Source of the DNA: Methylovulum sp.
GTDB taxonomy: Bacteria; Pseudomonadota; Gammaproteobacteria; Methylococcales; Methylomonadaceae
DNA: 5,246 nt
Direction: 5' to 3'
Assembly: GCA_028713595.1 (NCBI GenBank)
Contig: JAQTNZ010000238.1
Coordinates: 1-5,246 of the forward strand
Within the stretch, counting starts at the first letter, position 1. Every line of letters begins with the position of its first letter. Under the pieces are notes generated by a model that worked only from the letters and a program-made list of their open reading frames with translations, was not told the DNA's origin and did not search any database. Both the position numbers and the translations under genes were made by a program. This document shows, piece after piece, positions 1 to 5,246 of the stretch.

Positions 1-570
1 GACTAATGAAATGGTCAGAAAAAAAAGCCCTGCGCCCAGCATTTGAAATAACAAAGATTCCATGGTTTGCAAAGACGGCAATGACTGAATGAAGCGTTTG
101 GGCGGGTGGCTTTTAAGTTGCTGGTCGTGGATGTACAGCAGCACGGCTTGCAGGGCGGCGATGTTCAATAAGCTGAAGGCGATGATGGAGCTGAGGATAT
201 GCGTGGTCATTGCCCAGTTGTAGTGGGCCAGGTGCTGGGTCGGGTCGGCAAAATTAACTTCTAGCCCCAACATGGCGGCGGCGATAGGGAACAGGACGAC
301 ACCGAGCTTTTCCACGGGCTTGTTCAACGCGGCGACCAGCAGCAGTAAGGCGACGATCAGGGCGACCAAGGAGGCGGTGCTGAAAAAGCTGAAACTAAAA
401 CTGTGATGGCTGGCAAACCCGCTGGCGATAAAGGCGCTATGCCCACCTATTGCCGCCCATGCCAGATAAAGGGGGGTATGCGATAGCTTGTCGCGCATCT
501 GCCGAACCATCAACAGGGTGCTTGCCAGATAAGAAAAAATTGCAAAAGTGGCGAGGGCTATGGAAATCAT
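1..570 (-). CDS. ypjD: YpjD/CcsA-like inner-membrane protein, 3' end outside the window
   Basis: An integral membrane protein of the cytochrome c assembly (CcsA/CcmC-like) family, YpjD branch; its precise role is not settled. Only the first 190 residues are visible, since the frame runs off the left edge without a stop. Hydrophobic segments are seen at about 1-22, 33-52, 62-81, 88-105, 121-147 and 172-190. Histidines typical of the family occur at 44 (GGHSAF) and 125 (THILSS), and the stretch around 165-190 (SLQTMESLLFQ, then GAGLFFLT) is characteristic of YpjD. Position next to and divergent from ffh is the usual gammaproteobacterial arrangement. I chose the ATG at 568-570 because the product then begins directly with the first membrane helix (MISIALATF), as relatives do. 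An in-frame ATG at 649-651 would add 27 basic, non-hydrophobic residues. Neither start has a clear Shine-Dalgarno sequence. Family assignment is confident; symbol and start are less so. Confidence 0.82.
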   Translation of the reverse strand, partial: MISIALATFAIFSYLASTLLMVRQMRDKLSHTPLYLAWAAIGGHSAFIASGFASHHSFSFSFFSTASLVALIVALLLLVAALNKPVEKLGVVLFPIAAAMLGLEVNFADPTQHLAHYNWAMTTHILSSIIAFSLLNIAALQAVLLYIHDQQLKSHPPKRFIQSLPSLQTMESLLFQMLGAGLFFLTISLV

Positions 571-650
571 TGGCTTATTTTTAACGCGGCGATGACGGGA
601 TAGGGTAGGCGAGAAAGGCTTGGCAATGACGGCAAAGTGCAAAGGTCTCA

Positions 651-678
651 TTGGCTATGTTAATATAACAGGTTAAAT
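651..678 (+). promoter_or_regulatory. weak candidate promoter for ffh
   Basis: TTGGCT (651-656) and TTAAAT (673-678), 16 bp apart, each match four of six sigma70 consensus positions. It is the best pair I can see upstream of ffh and would leave a leader of roughly 60 bases. The match is poor and the region is AT-rich, so this is tentative. The spacer contains the palindrome listed separately. Confidence 0.2.
658..670. repeat. 13-bp palindrome between ypjD and ffh
   Basis: TGTTA-ATA-TAACA is a perfect five-base inverted repeat around a three-base centre. It lies in the divergent intergenic region, 8 bp before the alternative ypjD ATG and inside the candidate ffh promoter spacer. Size and position would suit a small operator, but no regulator family is recognised and an AT-rich palindrome of this length can occur by chance. 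Confidence 0.35.
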
Positions 679-743
679 AGTCCTAGCGCATTTATGCCTA
701 TGGATAACATCTTTATCTTTAAGAATAACAACAACACGCCGAT

Positions 744-2099
744 ATGTTTGATACCTTAACCGACCGCTTAAGCGACACACTTAAAAAACTCAAGGGTCAG
801 GCCCGCCTGACTGAAGACAACATCAAAGACACCTTGCGCGAAGTGCGTATGGCGTTGCTGGAGGCGGATGTCGCGCTGCCTGTTGTCACTGATTTTATCG
901 AACAGGTCAGGGCTGGCGCTTTAGGCCAAGAAGTGCAATCTAGCCTGACCCCTGGGCAATCGATGATTAAATTGGTGCAGGCCGAATTGATTAAGGTGAT
1001 GGGGGCGGCGAATGAAGGCCTTAACCTAAAAGCCGTGCCGCCTGCGGTGATTTTGTTGGCCGGTCTGCAAGGGGCGGGTAAAACCACCACGGTCGCCAAG
1101 CTGGGCCGTTGGCTGAAAGAAACCCAAAAGAAAAAAGTCGGCGTGGTCAGTGTGGACGTGTACCGTCCGGCGGCGATCAAGCAATTGGAAACTTTAGCCC
1201 ATGATTTGTCATTGGACTTTTTCCCCAGCGACATTTCGCAAAATCCGGTGGACATTGCCAAAAATGCCATTGATGCCGCCAAGCGTAAGTTCTTGGATGT
1301 GATTATCGTCGATACCGCAGGCCGTCTGCATGTCGATGATGAGATGATGGTCGAGATCAAAGCCCTGCACGCCGCCATTAATCCGGTGGAAACCTTGTTC
1401 GTGGTCGATAGCATGACCGGACAAGACGCGGCGATCACGGCCAAGGCGTTTAATGATGCCTTGCCGTTGACCGGGGTGATTTTGACCAAAGCGGACGGTG
1501 ATGCGCGTGGCGGGGCGGCCTTGTCCATCCGCCACATTACCGGCAAGCCTATCAAGTTTATCGGTGTCGGTGAAAAAACCTCGGCGCTGGAGCCGTTTTA
1601 TCCTGACCGTATCGCCTCGCGTATTTTGGGCATGGGTGACATCCTCGGCCTGATTGAAGAGATTGAGAAAAAGGTCGATAAGGAAAAGGCCGAAAAATTT
1701 GCCCGCAAAATGCAAAAGGGCAAAGGCTTTGACATGGAAGACTTGCGCGAGCAGCTTGTGCAAATGCAAAGCATGGGCGGCATTGGCTCGATGATGGAAA
1801 AAATGCCGGGCATGAACAAAGTGCCGCAAGAAGTTAAGGAGAAAATGAACGACAAAATGCTGTCACGGCAGATTGCGGTGATTAATTCCATGACCATGCA
1901 GGAACGCCGTTTCCCCGACCTGATTAAAGGCAACCGCAAAAAACGGATCGCCGCCGGATGTGGCCAGGAATTGCAGGATGTCAACCGTATCTTAAAGCAA
2001 CATCAAATGATGCAAAAAGTCATGAAGAAAATGAAAAACGGCAACATGGCGAATATGATGCGCGGCCTGAAAAGCAACGCCAAAAATCTCAGAAGATAG
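744..2099 (+). CDS. ffh: signal recognition particle protein Ffh (SRP54 homologue)
   Basis: The GTPase subunit of the signal recognition particle. With 4.5S RNA it binds signal sequences emerging from the ribosome and delivers the complex to FtsY at the inner membrane. The 451 residues match the usual length. Order: N domain helices (about 1-95, with LTEDNIKDTLREVRMALLEA), then the G domain with P-loop GLQGAGKTT (107-115), DVYRPAA (138-144), DTAGR (190-194), TKADGDARGG (248-257) and GVGEK (274-278), then the methionine-rich M domain (about 300-451). The RNA-binding motif GNRKKRIAAGCG spans 396-407; residue 397 is Asn where I recall Ser in E. coli, while Cys406 is as in E. coli. The C-terminal tail is basic and rich in methionine. 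The ATG is the only start, since an in-frame TAA lies at 726-728. No Shine-Dalgarno is visible; the leader is a CA-rich run. No terminator is seen before rpsP, so read-through is likely. Confidence 0.98.
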   Translation: MFDTLTDRLSDTLKKLKGQARLTEDNIKDTLREVRMALLEADVALPVVTDFIEQVRAGALGQEVQSSLTPGQSMIKLVQAELIKVMGAANEGLNLKAVPPAVILLAGLQGAGKTTTVAKLGRWLKETQKKKVGVVSVDVYRPAAIKQLETLAHDLSLDFFPSDISQNPVDIAKNAIDAAKRKFLDVIIVDTAGRLHVDDEMMVEIKALHAAINPVETLFVVDSMTGQDAAITAKAFNDALPLTGVILTKADGDARGGAALSIRHITGKPIKFIGVGEKTSALEPFYPDRIASRILGMGDILGLIEEIEKKVDKEKAEKFARKMQKGKGFDMEDLREQLVQMQSMGGIGSMMEKMPGMNKVPQEVKEKMNDKMLSRQIAVINSMTMQERRFPDLIKGNRKKRIAAGCGQELQDVNRILKQHQMMQKVMKKMKNGNMANMMRGLKSNAKNLRR

Positions 2100-2149
2100 T
2101 GTCCAGTCGGCAAAATAGTCTGATCGGCGTGGCATGAGTGTTATTTTTC

Positions 2150-2177
2150 TTCACTTATCAGCAAATTCGCGTAAAAT
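2150..2177 (+). promoter_or_regulatory. probable sigma70-type promoter of the rpsP operon
   Basis: TTCACT (2150-2155) and TAAAAT (2172-2177) are 16 bp apart; the -10 matches five of six and the -35 four of six consensus positions. Transcription would start near 2184, giving a leader of about 36 bases that includes a seven-T run (2202-2208) and the rpsP Shine-Dalgarno. A promoter of its own for the ribosomal operon, in the 120-bp gap after ffh, agrees with how this operon is organised in E. coli. Inferred from sequence only. Confidence 0.5.
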
Positions 2178-2208
2178 AGGCGGATTAACAATTATCAAAT
2201 GTTTTTTT

Positions 2209-2213
2209 GAGGA
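2209..2213 (+). promoter_or_regulatory. Shine-Dalgarno of rpsP
   Basis: GAGGA, six bases before the ATG at 2220. It is one of the two clear ribosome binding sites on the plus strand (the other precedes rplS), and contrasts with the sites of rimM and trmD in the same operon. Confidence 0.8.
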
Positions 2214-2219
2214 AATTAA

Positions 2220-2471
2220 ATGGTAACCATTCGTCTTTCAAGAGGTGGTGCAAAAAACCGCCCTTTTTACCACGTCGTTGTGACCGACAGCAGAAATGGC
2301 CGCGATGGCCGTTACATTGAGCGCGTTGGCTTTTTTAACCCATTGGCGCGTGGCAATGAAGAAAGATTACGTTTGGATTGTGAGAGAGTTTCTTTCTGGC
2401 AATCAAACGGTGCCCAACCTTCTGACCGTGTCGCCAGATTGATTAAAGACGCAGCTAAAGCGGTTGCTTAA
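2220..2471 (+). CDS. rpsP: 30S ribosomal protein S16
   Basis: A small primary component of the 30S subunit that binds 16S rRNA early in assembly and stabilises the body and platform. The 83 residues match the usual 80-90. The N-terminal signature [21 protein letters not shown] (first part 1-17) is complete, followed by [14 protein letters not shown] (28-41) and the C-terminal [15 protein letters not shown] region (60-74), where the Trp and PSDRV are typical. The start is fixed by the strong Shine-Dalgarno GAGGA and the family's MV N-terminus. It is the first gene of the rpsP-rimM-trmD-rplS operon; its stop is five bases before the apparent rimM TTG. No anomalies in the protein. Confidence 0.98.
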   Translation: MVTIRLSRGGAKNRPFYHVVVTDSRNGRDGRYIERVGFFNPLARGNEERLRLDCERVSFWQSNGAQPSDRVARLIKDAAKAVA

Positions 2472-2478
2472 TCCGCTT
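2458..2478 (+). promoter_or_regulatory. possible hairpin covering the rimM start codon
   Basis: AAGCGG (2458-2463) and CCGCTT (2473-2478) form a perfect six-base stem around a nine-base loop holding the rpsP stop codon. The 3' arm includes the first two bases of the rimM TTG start. Ribosomes finishing rpsP would open it, so it could couple and limit rimM translation. A short stem may be coincidental. Confidence 0.3.
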
Positions 2479-2983
2479 GGCAGATAAAGAGCTTATCAAC
2501 GTTGGTGAGGTTTCCGGCGTTTTTGGTATCAAAGGATTGGTGAAAGTATTTTCGTTTACCGACCCGCGCGAGAATATCCTTAGCTATTCACCTTGGCTGC
2601 TGAAAAAAGGCAATGAGGCAAAAACCGTTAAGGTTCTTGAGGGCGGCTTGCAGGGTGGGGCGGTAGTCGCCAAGTTTGCAGGCATAGACGATAGGGATCA
2701 GGCGGCCGCGTTAATGGGCTGGACGATTTTTATCACGCCTGAGCAATTGCCGAAAACGGCGGCGGATGAATATTATTGGTCAGAGCTGATCGGCTTGGAT
2801 GTCCAGACCCTAGAAGGCGTTGCGCTAGGCCGTGTCGAAAACCTGCTTGAAACCGGGGCTAACGATGTGGTCATTGTCAGCGGTGAGCGTCAGCGGGCCA
2901 TCCCGTTTTTGCAAGGGCGCACTATCATGCGCATCGATTTGACGGCGCGGCTGATGGTGGTGGACTGGGATCCTGATTTTTAA
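2477..2983 (+). CDS. rimM: ribosome maturation factor RimM
   Basis: A chaperone of 30S assembly that binds ribosomal protein S19 and aids maturation of the 16S rRNA head region. The 168 residues are close to the usual 165-180. The N-terminal RimM barrel (about 6-92) shows [19 protein letters not shown] and PW at 39-40, with GIDDRDQA (69-76). The C-terminal PRC-like barrel (about 97-168) shows EYYW (98-101), whose paired tyrosines matter for function in E. coli, plus LLETGANDV (123-131), AIPF (141-144) and the terminal VDWDPDF. The first residue is encoded by TTG; no in-frame ATG exists until codon 80 and starting there would lose the conserved N-terminus, so TTG is the best choice. No Shine-Dalgarno is seen. 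The gap after rpsP is five bases, and its TAA overlaps the trmD ATG by one base. Low translation relative to the flanking ribosomal proteins is the likely reason for this weak start. Confidence 0.96.
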   Translation: MADKELINVGEVSGVFGIKGLVKVFSFTDPRENILSYSPWLLKKGNEAKTVKVLEGGLQGGAVVAKFAGIDDRDQAAALMGWTIFITPEQLPKTAADEYYWSELIGLDVQTLEGVALGRVENLLETGANDVVIVSGERQRAIPFLQGRTIMRIDLTARLMVVDWDPDF

Positions 2984-3738
2984 TGGCCTTAACACGCTTT
3001 GATGTCGTCACCTTGTTTCCTGACATGGTCACGGCGGCGGCAAGTTATGGGGTTACAGGTCGGGCTATCGAGCGTGACATCGTCAGTTTGTCAGTCTGGA
3101 ACCCTAGGGATTATACCCATGACCGGCATAAAACCGTCGATGACCGTCCTTATGGCGGTGGCCCCGGGATGGTGATGAAGTACCAACCTTTGCATGAGGC
3201 CGTGCAAGATGCCAAACACGCCCATAGTGGCGCTATTGGCTCCGTTAAGGTGGTGTGTTTAAGCCCGCAAGGAAAGCCCATTACGCAAGCTTTGCTTAAA
3301 AGTGCCAGCCAGCTTTCGCAATTGGTTTTGGTGGCGGGCCGTTATGAAGGCATAGACGAACGTTTTGTTGATTTGGATTGTGACGAAGAATGGTCGATAG
3401 GCGATTATGTCATCAGTGGCGGCGAACTGGCCGCGTTGATCGTGATTGATGCCATCACCCGTTTGTTGCCCGGTGTGCTCGGTGATGCCGATTCGGCGGT
3501 GCAAGACTCCCATGCCGATGGCCTGTTGGATTGCCCCCATTATACGCGGCCTGAACAGATTGATGGTTGTGCAGTACCCGAAGTGTTAATGGGCGGAAAC
3601 CATGCGGACATAGCGCGTTGGCGGATGAAGCAAGCACTGGGGAGAACCTGGCAAAGACGGCCAGATTTATTAAAAAACAAGAATTTAGACGCAGAACAGG
3701 ACAAGCTGCTAAAAGAATTTATCGTAGAATTGAATTAA
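2983..3738 (+). CDS. trmD: tRNA (guanine-N1-)-methyltransferase TrmD
   Basis: Transfers a methyl group from S-adenosylmethionine to N1 of G37, next to the anticodon, preventing +1 frameshifting; essential in most bacteria. The 251 residues match the family. The N-terminal SPOUT domain shows [10 protein letters not shown] (6-15), YGVTGRA (22-28), [18 protein letters not shown] (46-63), LSPQG (93-97), GRYEGIDER (119-127) and [14 protein letters not shown] (135-148), which form the trefoil knot holding the cofactor. Asp175 (in QDS) and Arg160 align by my count with catalytic Asp169 and Arg154 of E. coli. The C-terminal tRNA-binding part includes [11 protein letters not shown] (181-191), [10 protein letters not shown] (205-214) and [11 protein letters not shown] (220-230). 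The start ATG overlaps the rimM stop as TAATG, implying translational coupling; the nearest purine-rich stretch (GGGA, 2967-2970) is rather distant at 12 bases. Eleven bases separate it from rplS. Confidence 0.98.
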   Translation: MALTRFDVVTLFPDMVTAAASYGVTGRAIERDIVSLSVWNPRDYTHDRHKTVDDRPYGGGPGMVMKYQPLHEAVQDAKHAHSGAIGSVKVVCLSPQGKPITQALLKSASQLSQLVLVAGRYEGIDERFVDLDCDEEWSIGDYVISGGELAALIVIDAITRLLPGVLGDADSAVQDSHADGLLDCPHYTRPEQIDGCAVPEVLMGGNHADIARWRMKQALGRTWQRRPDLLKNKNLDAEQDKLLKEFIVELN

Positions 3739-3744
3739 AAGGTG
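3739..3744 (+). promoter_or_regulatory. Shine-Dalgarno of rplS, fixes its start
   Basis: AAGGTG directly after the trmD stop, five bases before the ATG at 3750. It decides between this start and in-frame upstream codons inside trmD (the frame is open back to at least 3567), because only this ATG has a ribosome binding site and gives the normal L19 N-terminus. Confidence 0.7.
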
Positions 3745-3749
3745 TAGTG

Positions 3750-4091
3750 ATGAGCAAGATTATTGATGAATTGGAAGCGCAACAGTTAAAACAAATCCCT
3801 GACTTTAGCTCAGGTGACACAGTGGTTGTGCAAGTAAAGGTAAAAGAAGGCGAGCGTGAGAGAATACAGGCATTTGAAGGCATCGTGATTGCAAAACGCA
3901 ACCGTGGCCTGAACTCTGCGTTCACCGTCAGAAAAATTTCCCACGGCACCGGTGTCGAGCGTGTGTTCCAAACCCACAGCCCGATGATCAGCGAAATTAT
4001 CGTCAAACGCCGTGGCGATGTCCGCCGCGCCAAACTGTATTATCTGCGTGATTTGACCGGTAAGGCAGCGCGTATTAAAGAAAAGCTGTAA
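3750..4091 (+). CDS. rplS: 50S ribosomal protein L19
   Basis: A 50S protein at the interface with the 30S subunit, taking part in an intersubunit bridge near L14. The 113 residues compare well with 115 in E. coli. Visible features are the N-terminal helix [13 protein letters not shown], the KOW-like barrel region with [18 protein letters not shown] (17-34), [21 protein letters not shown] (FEG at 42-44), the [11 protein letters not shown] stretch (68-78), and the family signature [15 protein letters not shown] (86-100), followed by a basic tail. It is the last gene of the operon and is followed at once by a strong hairpin terminator. The clear Shine-Dalgarno contrasts with the weaker sites of rimM and trmD and agrees with a much higher need for L19. 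Longer starts inside trmD are not supported. Confidence 0.98.
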   Translation: MSKIIDELEAQQLKQIPDFSSGDTVVVQVKVKEGERERIQAFEGIVIAKRNRGLNSAFTVRKISHGTGVERVFQTHSPMISEIIVKRRGDVRRAKLYYLRDLTGKAARIKEKL

Positions 4092-4114
4092 AAGGCCATT
4101 ATCAGCCGCTTACC

Positions 4115-4145
4115 AAAAAAGGCAGCTTTTTAGCTGCCTTTTTTT
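4115..4145. terminator. bidirectional rho-independent terminator between rplS and maeB
   Basis: A GC-rich core stem GGCAGCT (4121-4127) pairs with AGCTGCC (4132-4138) around a TTTT loop. Six A on the left (4115-4120) and seven T on the right (4139-4145) extend the stem and give a U-tract on either strand. Read on plus it ends the rpsP operon 23 bases after rplS; read on minus it would end maeB transcription, 138 bases after its stop codon. Confidence 0.92.
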
Positions 4146-4255
4146 GTGCCTGTGGGTTTTTGCAGGGTGCTAATGGGGACGACATTTTCGCTGATAAGCC
4201 ATTGCCCCACTTTGTAGGGCAATATCAATAAGGCGAATACTGTGCAGATGGTCAT
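4130..4255 (-). CDS. possible 41-residue small protein, doubtful
   Basis: An ATG at 4253-4255 opens a 41-codon frame ending with a TAA inside the loop and stem of the terminator. The N-terminal half is hydrophobic (TVFALLILPYKVGQWLI, residues 5-21) and could be one short membrane segment; the tail is polar and basic, ending GTKKGS. It lies in the same frame as maeB, nine codons after the maeB stop, and would be carried on the maeB transcript. No Shine-Dalgarno is visible and an open stretch of this size is not rare by chance. I recognise no family. It may be a small gene, a remnant, or simply untranslated 3' sequence. Confidence 0.13.
   Translation of the reverse strand: MTICTVFALLILPYKVGQWLISENVVPISTLQKPTGTKKGS
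4201..4223. repeat. 7-bp inverted repeat in the rplS-maeB gap
   Basis: ATTGCCC (4201-4207) and GGGCAAT (4217-4223) flank a nine-base centre. It could fold in the maeB 3' untranslated RNA. No T-run follows on either strand, so it is not an intrinsic terminator by itself. Purpose unknown. Confidence 0.35.
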
Positions 4256-4282
4256 AGCATCAGGGGGTGAATGGAAATCTAG

Positions 4283-5246
4283 TTAACTCCCGCGTTTTCC
4301 CAAATCATCAAGATCCGCCGCCCAAACACTGTCCACCACACACAACGCGGTCATATTGACAATGCGCCGGACGGTGGCGGAGCCGGTTAGGATGTGGGCG
4401 GGTTTGGCGCAGCCTAACAGCACCGGGCCGATGGCGATGCCGTTGCCGGCGGTGGCTTTCAGCAAGTTGTAAGAGATGTTGGCGGCATCGATATTGGGCA
4501 GCACCAGCAAGTTGGCGCTGCCTTTTAAGGTGGTGCTGGGCATGATGCGCTTGAGCATGTCAAAATCAATGGCTTTGTCGCCGTGCATTTCGCCGTCCAC
4601 TTCCAGATCGGGGGCTTGTTCGCGGATGATCGCTAAAGCATTGCGCATTTTTTGCGCGGAAAGGCTGTTGCTGGTGCCAAAGTTGGAGTGCGATAAGAGA
4701 GCGACTCTGGGAATTAGGCCAAAATGGCGCATTTGGTCAGCCGCCAGTAAGGTGATTTCCGCCAACTGTTCGGCAGTGGGGTTTTCGTTGATGTGGGTGT
4801 CAACCAAGACGATTTGCCTATCGGCCAACACCAAGTAGTTCATCGCCGCATAAACGCTGCATTCAGGGCGTTTGCCCAGCACTTGGTCGATGTAATGCAG
4901 GTGTAGCCTAGGGGTGCCGAAGGTGCCGCAGATCAGGCCGTCAGCGTCGCCTTTATGGACGAGCATCGCGCCTATCAGGGTATGGCGGCGGCGCATTTCC
5001 AGCTTGGCGTATTGTTCGGTGACACCTTTGCGTAGGGTCATGGTCAGGTAAGTTTGCCAGTAATCGTGGTAACGCTCATCCTGTTCGGGGTTGACGATGG
5101 AAAAATCGCCATCCTGCTTCATGCGTAGGCCCAGTTTTTCGATATGTTGCTGGATAATGGCGGGGCGGCCTATCAGCGTCGGCATGGCAAGCTGTTCATC
5201 CAAAACGATTTGCACGGCGCGTAATACCCGCTCGTCCTCCCCTTCC
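4283..5246 (-). CDS. maeB: NADP-dependent malic enzyme MaeB, C-terminal part, 5' end outside the window
   Basis: MaeB decarboxylates malate to pyruvate with NADP+ reduction in the cytoplasm, supplying NADPH and linking the TCA cycle to pyruvate. Visible are the last 320 residues; the malic enzyme and NAD(P)-binding domains would lie beyond the right edge. What remains is the phosphotransacetylase-like domain: EGEDERVLRA leading into VQIVLDEQLAMPTLIGRP, RRRHTLIGAMLVHKGDADG, DTHINENPTAEQLAEI, LLSHSNFGTSNS, VDGEMHGDKAIDF, LKGSANLLVLPNIDAANISYNLL, and near the end GPVLLGCAKPAHILTGSATVRRIVNM. In MaeB this domain is regulatory and binds acetyl-CoA rather than acting as an acetyltransferase. The wording EGEDERVLRA and DGEMHGD favour MaeB over free-standing Pta. 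A GTG at 5213-5215 is internal, since the conserved frame continues upstream to the edge. It converges on rplS and shares its terminator. Confidence 0.93.
   Translation of the reverse strand, partial: EGEDERVLRAVQIVLDEQLAMPTLIGRPAIIQQHIEKLGLRMKQDGDFSIVNPEQDERYHDYWQTYLTMTLRKGVTEQYAKLEMRRRHTLIGAMLVHKGDADGLICGTFGTPRLHLHYIDQVLGKRPECSVYAAMNYLVLADRQIVLVDTHINENPTAEQLAEITLLAADQMRHFGLIPRVALLSHSNFGTSNSLSAQKMRNALAIIREQAPDLEVDGEMHGDKAIDFDMLKRIMPSTTLKGSANLLVLPNIDAANISYNLLKATAGNGIAIGPVLLGCAKPAHILTGSATVRRIVNMTALCVVDSVWAADLDDLGKRGS

Noticed and set aside
797..1829. Long minus-strand open frames inside ffh (797-1555 and 1209-1829)
   Set aside because: They lie opposite a complete and strongly conserved Ffh, resemble no known family, and are expected by-products of codon bias.
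1959..1961. Cys406 in the Ffh RNA-binding motif, at first taken as an unusual change from Ser
   Set aside because: E. coli Ffh, as I recall, also has its single Cys at 406, so this is normal for gammaproteobacteria.
736..2130. 8-bp inverted repeat ACGCCGAT (736-743) and ATCGGCGT (2123-2130) flanking ffh, suggesting mobile-element ends
   Set aside because: Too short, no target duplication or transposase, and ffh is in its ancestral gene order; chance is sufficient.
2100..2149. Search for a terminator between ffh and rpsP
   Set aside because: No GC-rich hairpin followed by a T-run is visible; transcription from ffh probably continues into rpsP.
3567..3749. N-terminal extension of L19 by 61 codons reaching into trmD
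   Set aside because: The overlap codes for conserved TrmD in another frame, and the ATG at 3750 has a Shine-Dalgarno and gives the normal L19 N-terminus.
4476..4838. 120-codon plus-strand frame opposite maeB, and a similar minus-strand frame at 3719-4033 opposite rplS
   Set aside because: Both are shadows of clearly conserved proteins, with no start signals or recognisable content.
5213..5215. GTG as the start of a separate 310-residue phosphotransacetylase-like protein
   Set aside because: The conserved MaeB frame (EGEDERVLRA) continues upstream of this codon to the window edge, so it is an internal Val.

Overview
The window looks like a chromosomal housekeeping region of a gammaproteobacterium. 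The evidence is the gene order ffh-rpsP-rimM-trmD-rplS with a ypjD-type gene divergent from ffh, and close protein similarity, from memory, to the Escherichia coli versions of Ffh, S16, RimM, TrmD and L19. Base composition is moderate and even across the genes. An origin in a methanotroph-like order such as Methylococcales is possible, but that is only an impression. Nothing in the window resembles phage, IS, CRISPR or defence genes.

Layout: positions 1-570 (minus strand) hold the N-terminal 190 residues of a YpjD/CcsA-like integral membrane protein, cut by the window edge. Positions 571-743 are a divergent intergenic region with a small palindrome and a weak candidate promoter. ffh (744-2099, plus) encodes the protein subunit of the signal recognition particle. 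A 120-bp gap with a reasonable sigma70-like promoter precedes the ribosomal operon: rpsP (S16), rimM (30S maturation factor, apparent TTG start), trmD (tRNA m1G37 methyltransferase, one-base overlap with rimM) and rplS (L19). A strong hairpin that can terminate on both strands follows. Convergent to it, from the right edge back to 4283 (minus strand), is the phosphotransacetylase-like C-terminal part of an NADP-dependent malic enzyme (maeB).

The plus-strand genes all serve translation and protein export: Ffh brings translating ribosomes to the membrane, S16 and L19 are parts of the 30S and 50S subunits, RimM matures the 30S head, and TrmD makes the tRNA modification that prevents +1 frameshifting. 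Enzymes needed in small amounts (RimM, TrmD) lie between ribosomal proteins needed in large amounts. The start signals here fit that: good Shine-Dalgarno sequences before rpsP and rplS, and a TTG start inside a possible hairpin without a Shine-Dalgarno for rimM.

I did not find a convincing new biological system. The points most worth a second look are the rimM start hairpin, a 41-codon reading frame between maeB and the shared terminator, and the palindrome between ypjD and ffh.
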